This document shows, piece after piece, positions 24,814-33,055 of a DNA stretch of 64,000 nt (its first letter is position 1; each line of letters starts with the position of its first letter). The notes beneath the pieces are model-generated. The model searched no databases and had not been told where the DNA came from. It worked only from the letters and a program-made list of their open reading frames with translations. Origin of the DNA: G963665545 sp963665545 (GTDB lineage Bacteria > Pseudomonadota > Gammaproteobacteria > Xanthomonadales > SZUA-36); contig CAXXKZ010000004.1 of the NCBI GenBank assembly GCA_963665545.2, positions 558,001 through 622,000 of the forward strand, written 5' to 3'. Made by a program: the position numbers and the translations under genes.

Positions 24814-26198
24814 GAGCTATTGTCAAATCTGGTGTTTAGCCATTTGATTCAAGCGGCGACCTGATCAATTTCTTTTACCTCGATCCCATCTTTGAATTTC
24901 ACCCCCGTAATCACCTTGGCCAGGTAATCAAAGCCGCGTAGCCGGCGCCATTTCTTTTCCGCACACTGGCTCAATTTGAACATCATATGCAACATGCCAT
25001 TGCGCGTCAGACAACCTTTGGATCTTTTGGTCCGGTGGCGGATGGTGGCAAAGGTGGATTCAATCGGGTTGCTGGTCCGGATGCTCTGCCAGTGTTGGGC
25101 CGGAAAATCATAAAATGCCAACAGTTCATCCCGATCCTTGAGCAAACAGCTCGTCGCTTTCGGGTATTTCGCCTCAAAGATCTCAATAAACAAATCAAAC
25201 GCCTTGTTTGCATCATCCTTGGTTTCCGCCTGCCAGATGGCGTGCAGGGCCTGCTTGGCTTTGGGTTGTGCGGATTTCGGCAAACAATTCAGTACATTCA
25301 TGGTCTTGTGCATCCAGCAGCGTTGCTGGCGGCTGGCCGGAAAGATTTCATCCAGCGCCGCCCAAAAACCCATCGCACCATCACCAATCGCCAGTTGTGG
25401 GGCGCTCATGCCGCGCGACTTCAGATTCAGCAACACCTCACGCCAACTCTGAGTCGATTCTCGCACCCCGTCCTCAATCGCCAGAAAATGTTTTTCGCCG
25501 CGTTCATTGACACCAATGATCACCAGCGCGCAGAGCTTGGCATCCTCCGCCCGCAGCCCACTGTAGACACCATCAGCCCAGACATACACCCACCGGTCCT
25601 GTCCCAGGCGACGCTGGCTCCACGCTCGATATTCCTCCGCCCATACCTGTTTCAGGCGGGATACCGTGCTGGCCGACAGACCCTGTGCCTGCGGGCCCAC
25701 CAGTACCCGCAACGCCTCAGCCATCTCACCGCTGGATACCCCTTTGAGGTACAACCACGGAATGGCTGCCTCGAAAGTCGCTGTCTTGCGCACATATGGC
25801 GGCACCAGCACCGACTGAAAACTCACTGCTTCACCGGTCTTCGAGCGCACCTTGGGAATTCTCACCCGGATCGGTCCCAGGCCGGTCTGCAACTCACGTT
25901 CTGGCAGGTAACCGTTGCGCACCACACCGGCATGACCTGATTCGGTACGCCAATCCTGATACTTGGCCAGCAGCTCCTGGACTTCACTTTCCACCGCTTC
26001 GGCGAGCAGCTTCCGGGCGCCTTCTTTGAGCAATTCGGTCAACGGATCGGCACTGATTGCTCGACGTTCCAGTTCAATAACATTATTCTTGTTCATAGTG
26101 GCGTATCTCCTTTGGTTGCTTTGAAGTTTGGTAACAACAAATCAACCAGATACGCCGCTTTTTTTCAACTGCTCAAACACCAGATTCGATCATAACTC
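24814..26198 (-). mobile_element. IS256-family insertion sequence, copy 1 (1385 bp)
   Basis: Ends are set by a 9-bp target duplication, AGATATTAG, at 24805-24813 and 26199-26207, and by imperfect terminal inverted repeats of about 33 bp (24814-24846 and 26166-26198) sharing AATCTGGTGTTT. It carries one transposase on the minus strand. It lies between the divergent DNRLRE and DUF1800 genes, in their shared promoter region. The reverse-orientation copy 2 is the same length and nearly identical, so transposition was recent. Confidence 0.92.
24849..26096 (-). CDS. IS256-family transposase (copy 1)
   Basis: A full-length 415-residue DDE transposase. The catalytic residues are Asp175 (VYVWADGVYSG), Asp239 (LAIGDGAMGFW) and Glu346 in TSNPIESTFATIRHRTKRSK, the hallmark of the IS256/Mutator group. 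The N-terminal third is the DNA-binding region. Residue 355 is Arg here and Gln in copy 2. A hairpin in the leader (arms 26100-26108 and 26148-26156) covers the ribosome-binding site region. Appears intact. Confidence 0.95.
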   Translation of the reverse strand: MNKNNVIELERRAISADPLTELLKEGARKLLAEAVESEVQELLAKYQDWRTESGHAGVVRNGYLPERELQTGLGPIRVRIPKVRSKTGEAVSFQSVLVPPYVRKTATFEAAIPWLYLKGVSSGEMAEALRVLVGPQAQGLSASTVSRLKQVWAEEYRAWSQRRLGQDRWVYVWADGVYSGLRAEDAKLCALVIIGVNERGEKHFLAIEDGVRESTQSWREVLLNLKSRGMSAPQLAIGDGAMGFWAALDEIFPASRQQRCWMHKTMNVLNCLPKSAQPKAKQALHAIWQAETKDDANKAFDLFIEIFEAKYPKATSCLLKDRDELLAFYDFPAQHWQSIRTSNPIESTFATIRHRTKRSKGCLTRNGMLHMMFKLSQCAEKKWRRLRGFDYLAKVITGVKFKDGIEVKEIDQVAA

Positions 26199-26299
26199 AG
26201 ATATTAGGGCATAAGACCTTAATTTTTGTGCCAATATTGCATATACTGTCCCGGGGCCATCAAGGATGGCTGGGGCAATAGATGGTTCAAGGAGGAACC

Positions 26300-28141
26300 A
26301 TGAAAGCAACGGGCAAGAACCTCGGCGTATCACGTCGTGTTTTTATTGGCAGTTCCGCAGCGGCCGCAGCCGTTGGCGCAGCTGCGCCTCTGACCGCTCA
26401 GGCAGACGCCGACAAGTTTTCCGGCCTGAAACCCTTAAAACCGGCCCCGGCGGTCAAGGCCGCGCCCCCACCTGCCCCATCATCCCTGGCTGTGCGCGCG
26501 CTCAACAAGGCTGCATTCGGGCCCCGTCCGGCCAGCTTGTACAATTCGCGTCCTTCCGACGTCAGTGTTTTCGACGGCCTTGGCTTGACTGCCTGGCTGG
26601 AAGACCAGATGGCCATGGACAGATCAGATCCCACCGACCTCGACGAGGTCATCGTTGACCTCGAAGTCGATGATCGGGTCAGCCCGCTACTCGCGGACGG
26701 TCTTGCATACGACACCATCAACAAAGACCCGATCACTCTGTGGCAGGTTCATGGGCGCAGCCTGGACTACAACACCAAGATCAGGCCGGTTGTACAAATG
26801 GAACGACTCACCCTGCTGCGAGCCGCCTACAGCAAGTGGCAACTGCGCGAGGTAATGAACGACTTCTGGATGAATCACTTCAATGTATTTGGACGGGAAT
26901 TTCCCACCTACAGCCTGATGCCGCACTACAACTCGCAAGTTCGCCGCCATATATTCGGCAATTTCGGCGACATGCTCAAAGCCAACGCCAGAACGGCAAC
27001 GATGATCTACTACCTGGACAACTACGCCAATACCTGGCCCAACCCAAATGAGAACTACGGCAGGGAAGTATTGGAATTGCATACGCTTGGCGCAATCAAC
27101 AATTACTACGGGGCGGTGGATCCAGGAACGGTTGGCAACAATATTTACGGCCAACGAGCCGGCTACACCGAAATCGACGTATTTGAGTGCGCCAAGGCCC
27201 TCATCGGCTGGCACGTGGCCGATGACCCGACGGCTGTTGCCCCCGAACCGGTCGACACCGGCGAATTCTGGTTCCGCGCCATTCGGCATTACGACGATTG
27301 GCATATAGCCCCTATCACCATGATGGACGTGGTGATCACCGACCTGACCACAGACGGCGAAAACGACATCATCGCCATCCTCGATTACCTCGCCGGGCAC
27401 TTCGGAACGGCACAATTCATTGCCTGGAAGTTGTGCGTGCGCTTTATCAGCGACAACCCACCGGCCAGCATTGTCAATGATGTAGCCGATGCGTTTTACA
27501 ACAACCGCAATGACCCGGAACAATTGAAGCATGTCTACCGGGCGCTGTTCGATTCCACCGGTGCAGAATTCTCTAACACCTGGGGCGAGAAGGTCAAACG
27601 CCCGATTGAAACCCTGGTCAGCACGATCAGGGCCGCCGACGTGGATTTTACGATGCGCATGGACCACGGACCCAGCAACGGAATCTGGAGCGACCTGGAC
27701 GACACCAGTCACTATCCATACGGCTACGGTCCGCCAACGGGCTATCCTGATGAACGTGAGACCTGGCAAGGCACCGGGGCGTTGGTCACATCCTGGCGGA
27801 TGATCACCTATCTGCTGCGCCAGAACGAAGTGGTCAACCTCATCGAGATGATCAATCTCGCGGAGCAGACCAATTTGTTGATCGTCACTGCCAACGACCG
27901 CACCGCCATCAATATCGTCAATGGCTGGGTCATGCGTCTGTTGGGCTACGACCTGCCGCAAACCACCAAGGACGAAATGGTGACGTTCATGAATGGCATT
28001 ACCGGCCTGGGCGCAAGCGACCCCTTGGGAAACGCCTCGGGATTCGATACCACCGTGATCACCAACAGCAGCAAGTACAACGAAATCGTGCGCGCGGTCG
28101 TGGGGATGATCATGATGTCGCCGGCTGCCATGCTGCGCTGA
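26300..28141 (+). CDS. DUF1800 family protein with Tat signal
   Basis: A 613-residue protein. ATG 26300 is chosen over 26282 because AAGGAGG lies seven bases upstream. The N-terminus has a twin-arginine signal (SRRVFIGSSAAAAAVGAAA). Typical DUF1800 elements follow: LAVRALNKAAFGPRP, LREVMNDFWMNHFNVFGRE, NYGREVLELHTLGA, and FIAWKLCVRFISDNPP. The biochemical role is unknown, but DUF1800 genes nearly always precede a DUF1501 gene, as here. The upstream region is shared with IS copy 1, which ends about 100 bases before the start. Confidence 0.9.
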   Translation: MKATGKNLGVSRRVFIGSSAAAAAVGAAAPLTAQADADKFSGLKPLKPAPAVKAAPPPAPSSLAVRALNKAAFGPRPASLYNSRPSDVSVFDGLGLTAWLEDQMAMDRSDPTDLDEVIVDLEVDDRVSPLLADGLAYDTINKDPITLWQVHGRSLDYNTKIRPVVQMERLTLLRAAYSKWQLREVMNDFWMNHFNVFGREFPTYSLMPHYNSQVRRHIFGNFGDMLKANARTATMIYYLDNYANTWPNPNENYGREVLELHTLGAINNYYGAVDPGTVGNNIYGQRAGYTEIDVFECAKALIGWHVADDPTAVAPEPVDTGEFWFRAIRHYDDWHIAPITMMDVVITDLTTDGENDIIAILDYLAGHFGTAQFIAWKLCVRFISDNPPASIVNDVADAFYNNRNDPEQLKHVYRALFDSTGAEFSNTWGEKVKRPIETLVSTIRAADVDFTMRMDHGPSNGIWSDLDDTSHYPYGYGPPTGYPDERETWQGTGALVTSWRMITYLLRQNEVVNLIEMINLAEQTNLLIVTANDRTAINIVNGWVMRLLGYDLPQTTKDEMVTFMNGITGLGASDPLGNASGFDTTVITNSSKYNEIVRAVVGMIMMSPAAMLR

Positions 28142-28173
28142 CCCAACTACTGCGCCAACGTGAATACAGGACC

Positions 28174-29529
28174 ATGATGAATAGAAGAGATTTTCTCAGG
28201 AATTCAACGGCCGCCACCGCCGGCGCAGCCGTCGCCGGGCCGAAAATGGCCTTTGGCGCCGATCCTTACAGCGACAACATCCTGGTGTTTGTTTTTCAGC
28301 GCGGCGGCATCGATGGTCTGAGCTTCATGGCGCCGATGGACGGTCACACCGATCGCGGCAACTACGAAACATTGCGTTTCAACGGCACCATGATTCCCAG
28401 CATCGACCTGCAATCGGTCGACAACGGCTGGGGCTTGCACCCTTCCGCTGCCCCCCTGCTGGACCTCTACACCAACAACAGCCTGGCCATTGTCCAGGCG
28501 GTGGGCCTGACCCCCTTCCCCAACCGCAGTCATTTCGAGGCGGAACGCTATATTGAGTTGGGTACGCCTGGCGACCGCAACACCCCGACCGGCTGGCTGA
28601 CACGCCATCTGCAAACCGCCAACAACCTGCCCGGGACCTCGCTTCTGCCCGCCGTGGTCACCGAATCGACCATTCGGCTTTCCCTCAAGGGCGAGCCGTC
28701 GGCCGTCAGCCTGCGCTACCCCAGCAGCTTTGATTTTGACGACAGTGGTGGCTATGAGAACGAACAGGAATTGGCGGTGAAAAGCATGTATGAACTGAAC
28801 AACGGCGCCATGGACGTGGCCGGCGCCCAGGCCATGGCGGCGCAGCAGATTGTACAGGCCATCACTTTTGACCTCAGCGGCGTGTTGCCCAGCAACCCCC
28901 TGTATCCCAGGCCCCTCGACAACCCGGACAGCCTGACCAGCTTTGGCTATGAAATGAAGATTCTGGCCACCCTGATCAAGGAAGACGTCGGCATGCACGT
29001 GGCCGAAACCGATATCGGCGGCTGGGATACGCACAATGGCCAGGGCAACCTGCCGAGCACGGACTGGTTCTACGACAATGTCAGGGATTTCTCACAGTCT
29101 CTGCTGGCATTCTTCGATGACATTGACGTCATGTCGCCCAACGGCAAGACCTGGTTGGAACGCACCACGGTCATCGTCGCCAGCGAATTCGGCCGCCGCG
29201 CCTACGACAACGCCGATATCGGCACCGATCACGGCTGGGGCAACAACGTGCTGGTCGCCGGCGGCGGCGTTAACGGCGGGCAGCTCTACGGCCCCTGGCC
29301 CGGCTTGGCGCCTGAGGCGTTATACCAGAATGCCGATGTTTGGGCCCAAACGGATTTTCGCACCATCTTCAGCGAGGTCCTGATCAAGCGTTTCCACAAT
29401 AACCAGCTCTACCAGATTTTTCCCGGATACACAGCGCAGCAGTATCAACCGCTGGGGGTGGTGAGCGGCTCTTTGATGAATCCGGATTTCAACGATCCCG
29501 AAGTCATGTTTGAAGACGGCATGGAGTAG
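28174..29529 (+). CDS. DUF1501 family protein (sulfatase/alkaline-phosphatase fold) with Tat signal
   Basis: A 451-residue protein. ATG 28177 is the better-spaced start; 28174 is adjacent. Tat signal MNRRDFLRNSTAATAGAAVAGP. Conserved elements are VFVFQRGGIDGLSFMAPMD, NGWGLHPSAAPLLDLY, ETDIGGWDTHNGQ, VIVASEFGRRAYDN and GTDHGWGNNVLVAGGGVNGG, matching the metal-site Asp/His layout of the alkaline-phosphatase superfamily. It is 32 bases after DUF1800 and certainly co-transcribed. The pair is probably exported together; its substrate is not established. Confidence 0.9.
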   Translation: MMNRRDFLRNSTAATAGAAVAGPKMAFGADPYSDNILVFVFQRGGIDGLSFMAPMDGHTDRGNYETLRFNGTMIPSIDLQSVDNGWGLHPSAAPLLDLYTNNSLAIVQAVGLTPFPNRSHFEAERYIELGTPGDRNTPTGWLTRHLQTANNLPGTSLLPAVVTESTIRLSLKGEPSAVSLRYPSSFDFDDSGGYENEQELAVKSMYELNNGAMDVAGAQAMAAQQIVQAITFDLSGVLPSNPLYPRPLDNPDSLTSFGYEMKILATLIKEDVGMHVAETDIGGWDTHNGQGNLPSTDWFYDNVRDFSQSLLAFFDDIDVMSPNGKTWLERTTVIVASEFGRRAYDNADIGTDHGWGNNVLVAGGGVNGGQLYGPWPGLAPEALYQNADVWAQTDFRTIFSEVLIKRFHNNQLYQIFPGYTAQQYQPLGVVSGSLMNPDFNDPEVMFEDGME

Positions 29530-29574
29530 GTAATTGTCGGCGGGCGCAGGCTGCTGCTCATACTTGTCCAACAC

Positions 29575-29700
29575 CTAACGTCATCCCGGCCCGCGAGCCC
29601 CGTCATCCCGGCCCCCGAGCCGGGATGACGTTAATAAGTGGTGGGCAGGTGTGACAGTAGCCTGCGCCCTATAGGTCCCGGCTCGGGGCCGGGAGGGATG
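29575..29700. repeat. CGTCATCCCGGC inverted and direct repeats
   Basis: The gap after DUF1501 has two direct copies of CGTCATCCCGGCC, the second forming a 12-bp perfect stem with GCCGGGATGACG (about 29601-29630). A further related copy (GGCTCGGGGCCGGGAGGGATGACG) runs to about 29704. These look like a REP-like dispersed palindrome family and could act as a terminator or mRNA-end stabiliser for the DUF1800-DUF1501 operon. Confidence 0.65.
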
Positions 29701-29705
29701 ACGGC

Positions 29706-29736
29706 AAAAAAAAGGCCCCGGTTGTCCGGGGCCTTT
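29706..29736 (-). terminator. Rho-independent terminator for the IPTL-CTERM gene
   Basis: GGCCCCGG at 29714-29721, loop TTGT, CCGGGGCC at 29726-29733. On the minus strand the 8-bp GC stem is followed by eight T residues (29713-29706), an ideal intrinsic terminator 26 bases beyond the stop of the minus-strand IPTL-CTERM gene. On the plus strand only a short T run follows, so it may also end DUF1501 transcription weakly. Confidence 0.85.
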
Positions 29737-29761
29737 CCGTTCTAGGGACTAAAATCGGCGA

Positions 29762-31087
29762 TCAAGCAAAGCGCCGGAAGCCCAACAGACCGACGCCGAG
29801 CATCAGCAGGGCAAGAATGCCCAGGCCGTACTGGCTGAGTGTCGGGATGCCTTCGTAAATACGCGTGTTGTAAATCGTGCACTCGTACTCGCCAACCGAC
29901 GGGCTCTTGTCCTGACCCAGCAGTACCGGAACCTCAAAGCAGTCGCTGTCGTCAGTCTCCACAGAGCTGTCGCGAACGCGCTCGGTCACGGTACATTCAG
30001 TCATGCCGTTCCAGTGCGGGTAGACATCGAAGCTGTCGTAGCTGTCTGCGCCACTGAACCACAATGTATTGCCGTGGTGCTCAGCGTTGTCGAGGCCATT
30101 ACTAACTTGCCCTTCGCCGTCGCCGTCGTAGCGGGCGCGCGCCCACATGGGGTTGTTGAATTCGGGGAATTCGTCAAACCATACTTTGCGCACGTCGAAA
30201 GTAATCGGAATCAAGCGATTCTCGATTTCACAGAACTGCCTGTCGCCGCCGATGATGTCCTCGAAGATACAGCCAATCTGATTCCAGTCGTCCGTCTCTT
30301 CTGTTGCGTCCACACCGGTAGCCTTATACCAGGCGGCATATCCCACCGGCGTATCCTCGGTGATGGTGCAGTTCAAGAAGCCCGCGTCAAACTCAGTCAC
30401 TATGAACACGATCGGGTGACCCGGCGATGGGTTCTGATCCTGGTCAGGTATAAACCCGCCGTTGCAATCGCGATGAACGATTACCTCGGCTTCGTTGGTA
30501 TCGTCGTAGGCCTTGGAAACTTCGAATTCGGCCGTACCACCGACCTGAACAGTAATCGGCCAGCTGACATCCGATTCAGTATCGTCGGAATCGGTATAGG
30601 TACACCGCAGGACTGTATCGTAGGTGTCCGCCCCATTATCCGGATCCTCGAAGTCCACCGTTACCGTGACGGTCTGGCCAGAGGGTACAGACTCTGGCAG
30701 CGATGGTGAGCCATTGATTTCGAAGCCGTTGCCAGGGTCATTCGGGTCCAGTACACAACTGTCGATATTACCTGCAACACCCTCGTCGTTTTCCTCTTCG
30801 AAATCAAAGGTGAACGAGGTCGTGCCACCCGGCGCAACGATTTCTTCCTGCCCCTGGCCGGCGGGTGGATCCGGGAAGATGATATTCGATTGGGCGGCAC
30901 GCAACTCGCACGAGACTTCATATGCTGCGGTCCCCAGCGTGCTTGAGGGCGAGTCAAGATCATCCTGCCCGTTGTCCATAGGTGGTGAATGATAATCGCA
31001 GCTATAGGATGCCTCGAACAATCCGCAGTCACTTCCGCAACTACTGCCTTCACCATCGTCCCAACTGCCGGCGCAGGTGAAGGTCAT
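29762..31087 (-). CDS. IPTL-CTERM surface protein, C-terminal part (gene frameshifted)
   Basis: A 441-residue reading frame that ends in an IPTL-CTERM sorting tail: IPTLSQYGLG, a hydrophobic helix (ILALLMLGVGLLGF) and RRFA. It has no signal peptide and starts in mid-domain at an ATG overlapping the preceding stop. Domain content continues that of 31084-32937: Asp/Cys-rich repeats with paired cysteines (LRCTYTDSDDTES, ASYSCDY) resembling those upstream. Sequence directly before the ATG reads ANKFPGQD in this frame, so one base lost near 31120 would join the halves. IPTL-CTERM proteins are thought to be processed at the membrane like other exosortase-type substrates. Confidence 0.8.
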   Translation of the reverse strand: MTFTCAGSWDDGEGSSCGSDCGLFEASYSCDYHSPPMDNGQDDLDSPSSTLGTAAYEVSCELRAAQSNIIFPDPPAGQGQEEIVAPGGTTSFTFDFEEENDEGVAGNIDSCVLDPNDPGNGFEINGSPSLPESVPSGQTVTVTVDFEDPDNGADTYDTVLRCTYTDSDDTESDVSWPITVQVGGTAEFEVSKAYDDTNEAEVIVHRDCNGGFIPDQDQNPSPGHPIVFIVTEFDAGFLNCTITEDTPVGYAAWYKATGVDATEETDDWNQIGCIFEDIIGGDRQFCEIENRLIPITFDVRKVWFDEFPEFNNPMWARARYDGDGEGQVSNGLDNAEHHGNTLWFSGADSYDSFDVYPHWNGMTECTVTERVRDSSVETDDSDCFEVPVLLGQDKSPSVGEYECTIYNTRIYEGIPTLSQYGLGILALLMLGVGLLGFRRFA

Positions 31088-32937
31088 GTCTTGACCTGGG
31101 AACTTGTTGGCGAGTTGGTCTCACCGCCTTGCGGCAACAAATGAGGATCGCTGGTGGAGAATGGATGGGTCGGCGACACCGTGATCTGCGGGTCTCCGCT
31201 GAGCGTACACGCGTCCAACTCGAGGTTGGCTTTGCCCAGGGCGGCGTCGTTGTATATCTCCAGCATGTACTGCGGTGTTTCCGTGTCCTGCACAGGCCCG
31301 CCAGGCGTCATTTCGATGGGATCGCCCGCATCGGCCTCATTGGAATCGTACGAGCCCGGTTCTGGGTCCGTGATATCGCAGGTCACGTCATAGTCGAAAA
31401 ATGAGGGTGATTCCTCATTGTGGGTACAGCGCAACGTATCCGTATATCCGTTAGCTACCGGATTATTGGCATCACAAGCCACCGTCACCACCTGACCCGC
31501 CGCGCCCTCTGCAATGGAGTACGCAGCGCCGCCACCGGCAATGTAAATCGGTATGGAACCGTTCATCAATGTGCACTGGCCCTCAAGGAAACTACCGGTG
31601 TCACCAATATTCGTGATGGTCATTTGTCCCGTAGGATCAGGGAATGAGGGATCCGGCGCATCCGGGTTGTTCTGGGGTGTTTCCAGAAGATCAAACGGAT
31701 TACCCGGCGTGGGGTCGTCAGAGTCGTAAAGCGGGAAGCCTGTCACGGTGCACAAGAGCGGGTAGTTGGCCGTAGGCCCACCATTGCTGCTGCAAGCCAT
31801 ATTCCCCGTGAATGAGCCAACCGTGTCGGTCTCACAAGTGACAGTCACATCCTGAGTTTCGTTGGAGTCCAGGGAACCGAAGTTACCCCCACCGGAGAAT
31901 GCGGTGCCTACGCTGTTGGTCACCAAACAGGTACCGCTAAGATCGGTTCCGCCATCCCCGCCACCGAAGCCGGTGTTTTGGATGGTGGTCATCAAATCGG
32001 GGTCAGCAGAGTCTTTGACAACGTTGCCAAAATCGCGCGCCGAACCCATAGGTGGCGTGGATGAATACACCGGCACCGGTGTGTCGATTATTTCACAACT
32101 CACCGCGTAATTGACCGGCGAAGTCACACCGGTACCGCCGTCATGGGTGCAGACCAGGGTGCTGTTGTAGGTCGCAACGGCATTGTTGGTATCGCAAGTG
32201 ATCGTCAATTGCGACGTGGCGCCGCCGACCAAATCGAATCCAAATGGATCTGTCGGCGTGATGCTGAAGACACCGGCGTCTCCACCACTCATATCGCATG
32301 AGCCCGAGAGATCAGGCGTGGCGTCAGCGCTGATGTTTTGAACCGTTAAGGCCGCGGTGGGGGATGTGCCATTTTGGGGCGCTTGTCCCAGGTTGATTGC
32401 GACATTCGGTGCAGTGGGTGTGGAACCGTAGCTTGCCACGCCGTTTACCGTCACCAGACCGTCGGTAGAATTGCCGCCTGTTGAAATAACACCACCCGCG
32501 TCTGCGTACTCTTCATCGACCACGCCAAGCGGGTAGGTCCCGGCCGGCGCTGTTGACGGATTGAAATCAAAACTGGCGATTGACCCATCCGGTAAGACGG
32601 ATGCATCAACGGTAAACACCAATATCCGAATCTTGCCGACCACGGAGTTGGTGCAAAGTACGGTGGTGTTGGCCACACCATTGGTATCGCAAGACCCAAG
32701 CCCCACGGCAGTTAAATTGGTTTCGTCGAATGTGATATCCAACTGAAAGCCGGTGGCTTGAGAGCCACCTGCATTGTTGGTAAAAGTGACGCTGATGTTC
32801 TGATTCAACGTCGTATCACCGGTATTTGCCGATGCGCTGCCGACGACGACGTTTGGCGTTTGAGCCAATGCGACGCTTGACCAACCGATCAGCAATACAC
32901 CGAACGCGACTAAGATAGACTTATTTTTGTTCAGCAT
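31084..32937 (-). CDS. IPTL-CTERM surface protein, N-terminal part (gene frameshifted)
   Basis: A 617-residue frame with a signal peptide (ILVAFGVLLIGWSSVALAQ). First comes a cohesin-like domain (VVVGSASANTGDTTLNQNIS, ATGFQLDITFDE, SFDFNPSTAPAGTYPLGV), then several about 100-residue repeats with C-x-n-C patterns such as VACDANNP, DTLRCTHNE and YDVTCDIT. It stops at a TGA overlapping the next frame and has no C-terminal anchor, which is supplied by 29762-31087. The ribosome-binding site GAGGG lies inside the 9-bp duplication made by IS copy 2. The IS separates this gene from the dockerin-like gene upstream on the same strand. Confidence 0.8.
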   Translation of the reverse strand: MLNKNKSILVAFGVLLIGWSSVALAQTPNVVVGSASANTGDTTLNQNISVTFTNNAGGSQATGFQLDITFDETNLTAVGLGSCDTNGVANTTVLCTNSVVGKIRILVFTVDASVLPDGSIASFDFNPSTAPAGTYPLGVVDEEYADAGGVISTGGNSTDGLVTVNGVASYGSTPTAPNVAINLGQAPQNGTSPTAALTVQNISADATPDLSGSCDMSGGDAGVFSITPTDPFGFDLVGGATSQLTITCDTNNAVATYNSTLVCTHDGGTGVTSPVNYAVSCEIIDTPVPVYSSTPPMGSARDFGNVVKDSADPDLMTTIQNTGFGGGDGGTDLSGTCLVTNSVGTAFSGGGNFGSLDSNETQDVTVTCETDTVGSFTGNMACSSNGGPTANYPLLCTVTGFPLYDSDDPTPGNPFDLLETPQNNPDAPDPSFPDPTGQMTITNIGDTGSFLEGQCTLMNGSIPIYIAGGGAAYSIAEGAAGQVVTVACDANNPVANGYTDTLRCTHNEESPSFFDYDVTCDITDPEPGSYDSNEADAGDPIEMTPGGPVQDTETPQYMLEIYNDAALGKANLELDACTLSGDPQITVSPTHPFSTSDPHLLPQGGETNSPTSSQVKT

Positions 32938-32995
32938 TTAAATGCCCTCGAACGAGTTATGATCGAATCTGGTGTTTGAGCAGTTGAAAAAAAGC

Positions 32996-33052
32996 GGCGT
33001 ATCTGGTTGATTTGTTGTTACCAAACTTCAAAGCAACCAAAGGAGATACGCC
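32996..33052 (+). promoter_or_regulatory. Transposase leader hairpin covering the ribosome-binding site
   Basis: Nine-base arms GGCGTATCT (32996-33004) and AGATACGCC (33044-33052) flank an inner GGTTG/CAACC pair. The AAAGGAG ribosome-binding site (33039-33045) lies in the bulge and partly in the second arm, four bases from the ATG at 33056. A transcript entering from outside the element would fold this and hide the start. Other IS elements limit readthrough translation in this way; here it is inference from sequence. The same structure is in copy 1. Confidence 0.55.
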
Positions 33053-33055
33053 ACT

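Noticed and set aside
24987..25940. 317-codon antisense frame within the transposase, also present in IS copy 2
   Set aside because: Present in both copies only because the DNA is duplicated; no independent evidence of coding.
26687..27961. 424-codon open frame antisense to DUF1800
   Set aside because: It lies wholly within a conserved gene and has no ribosome-binding site or domain.
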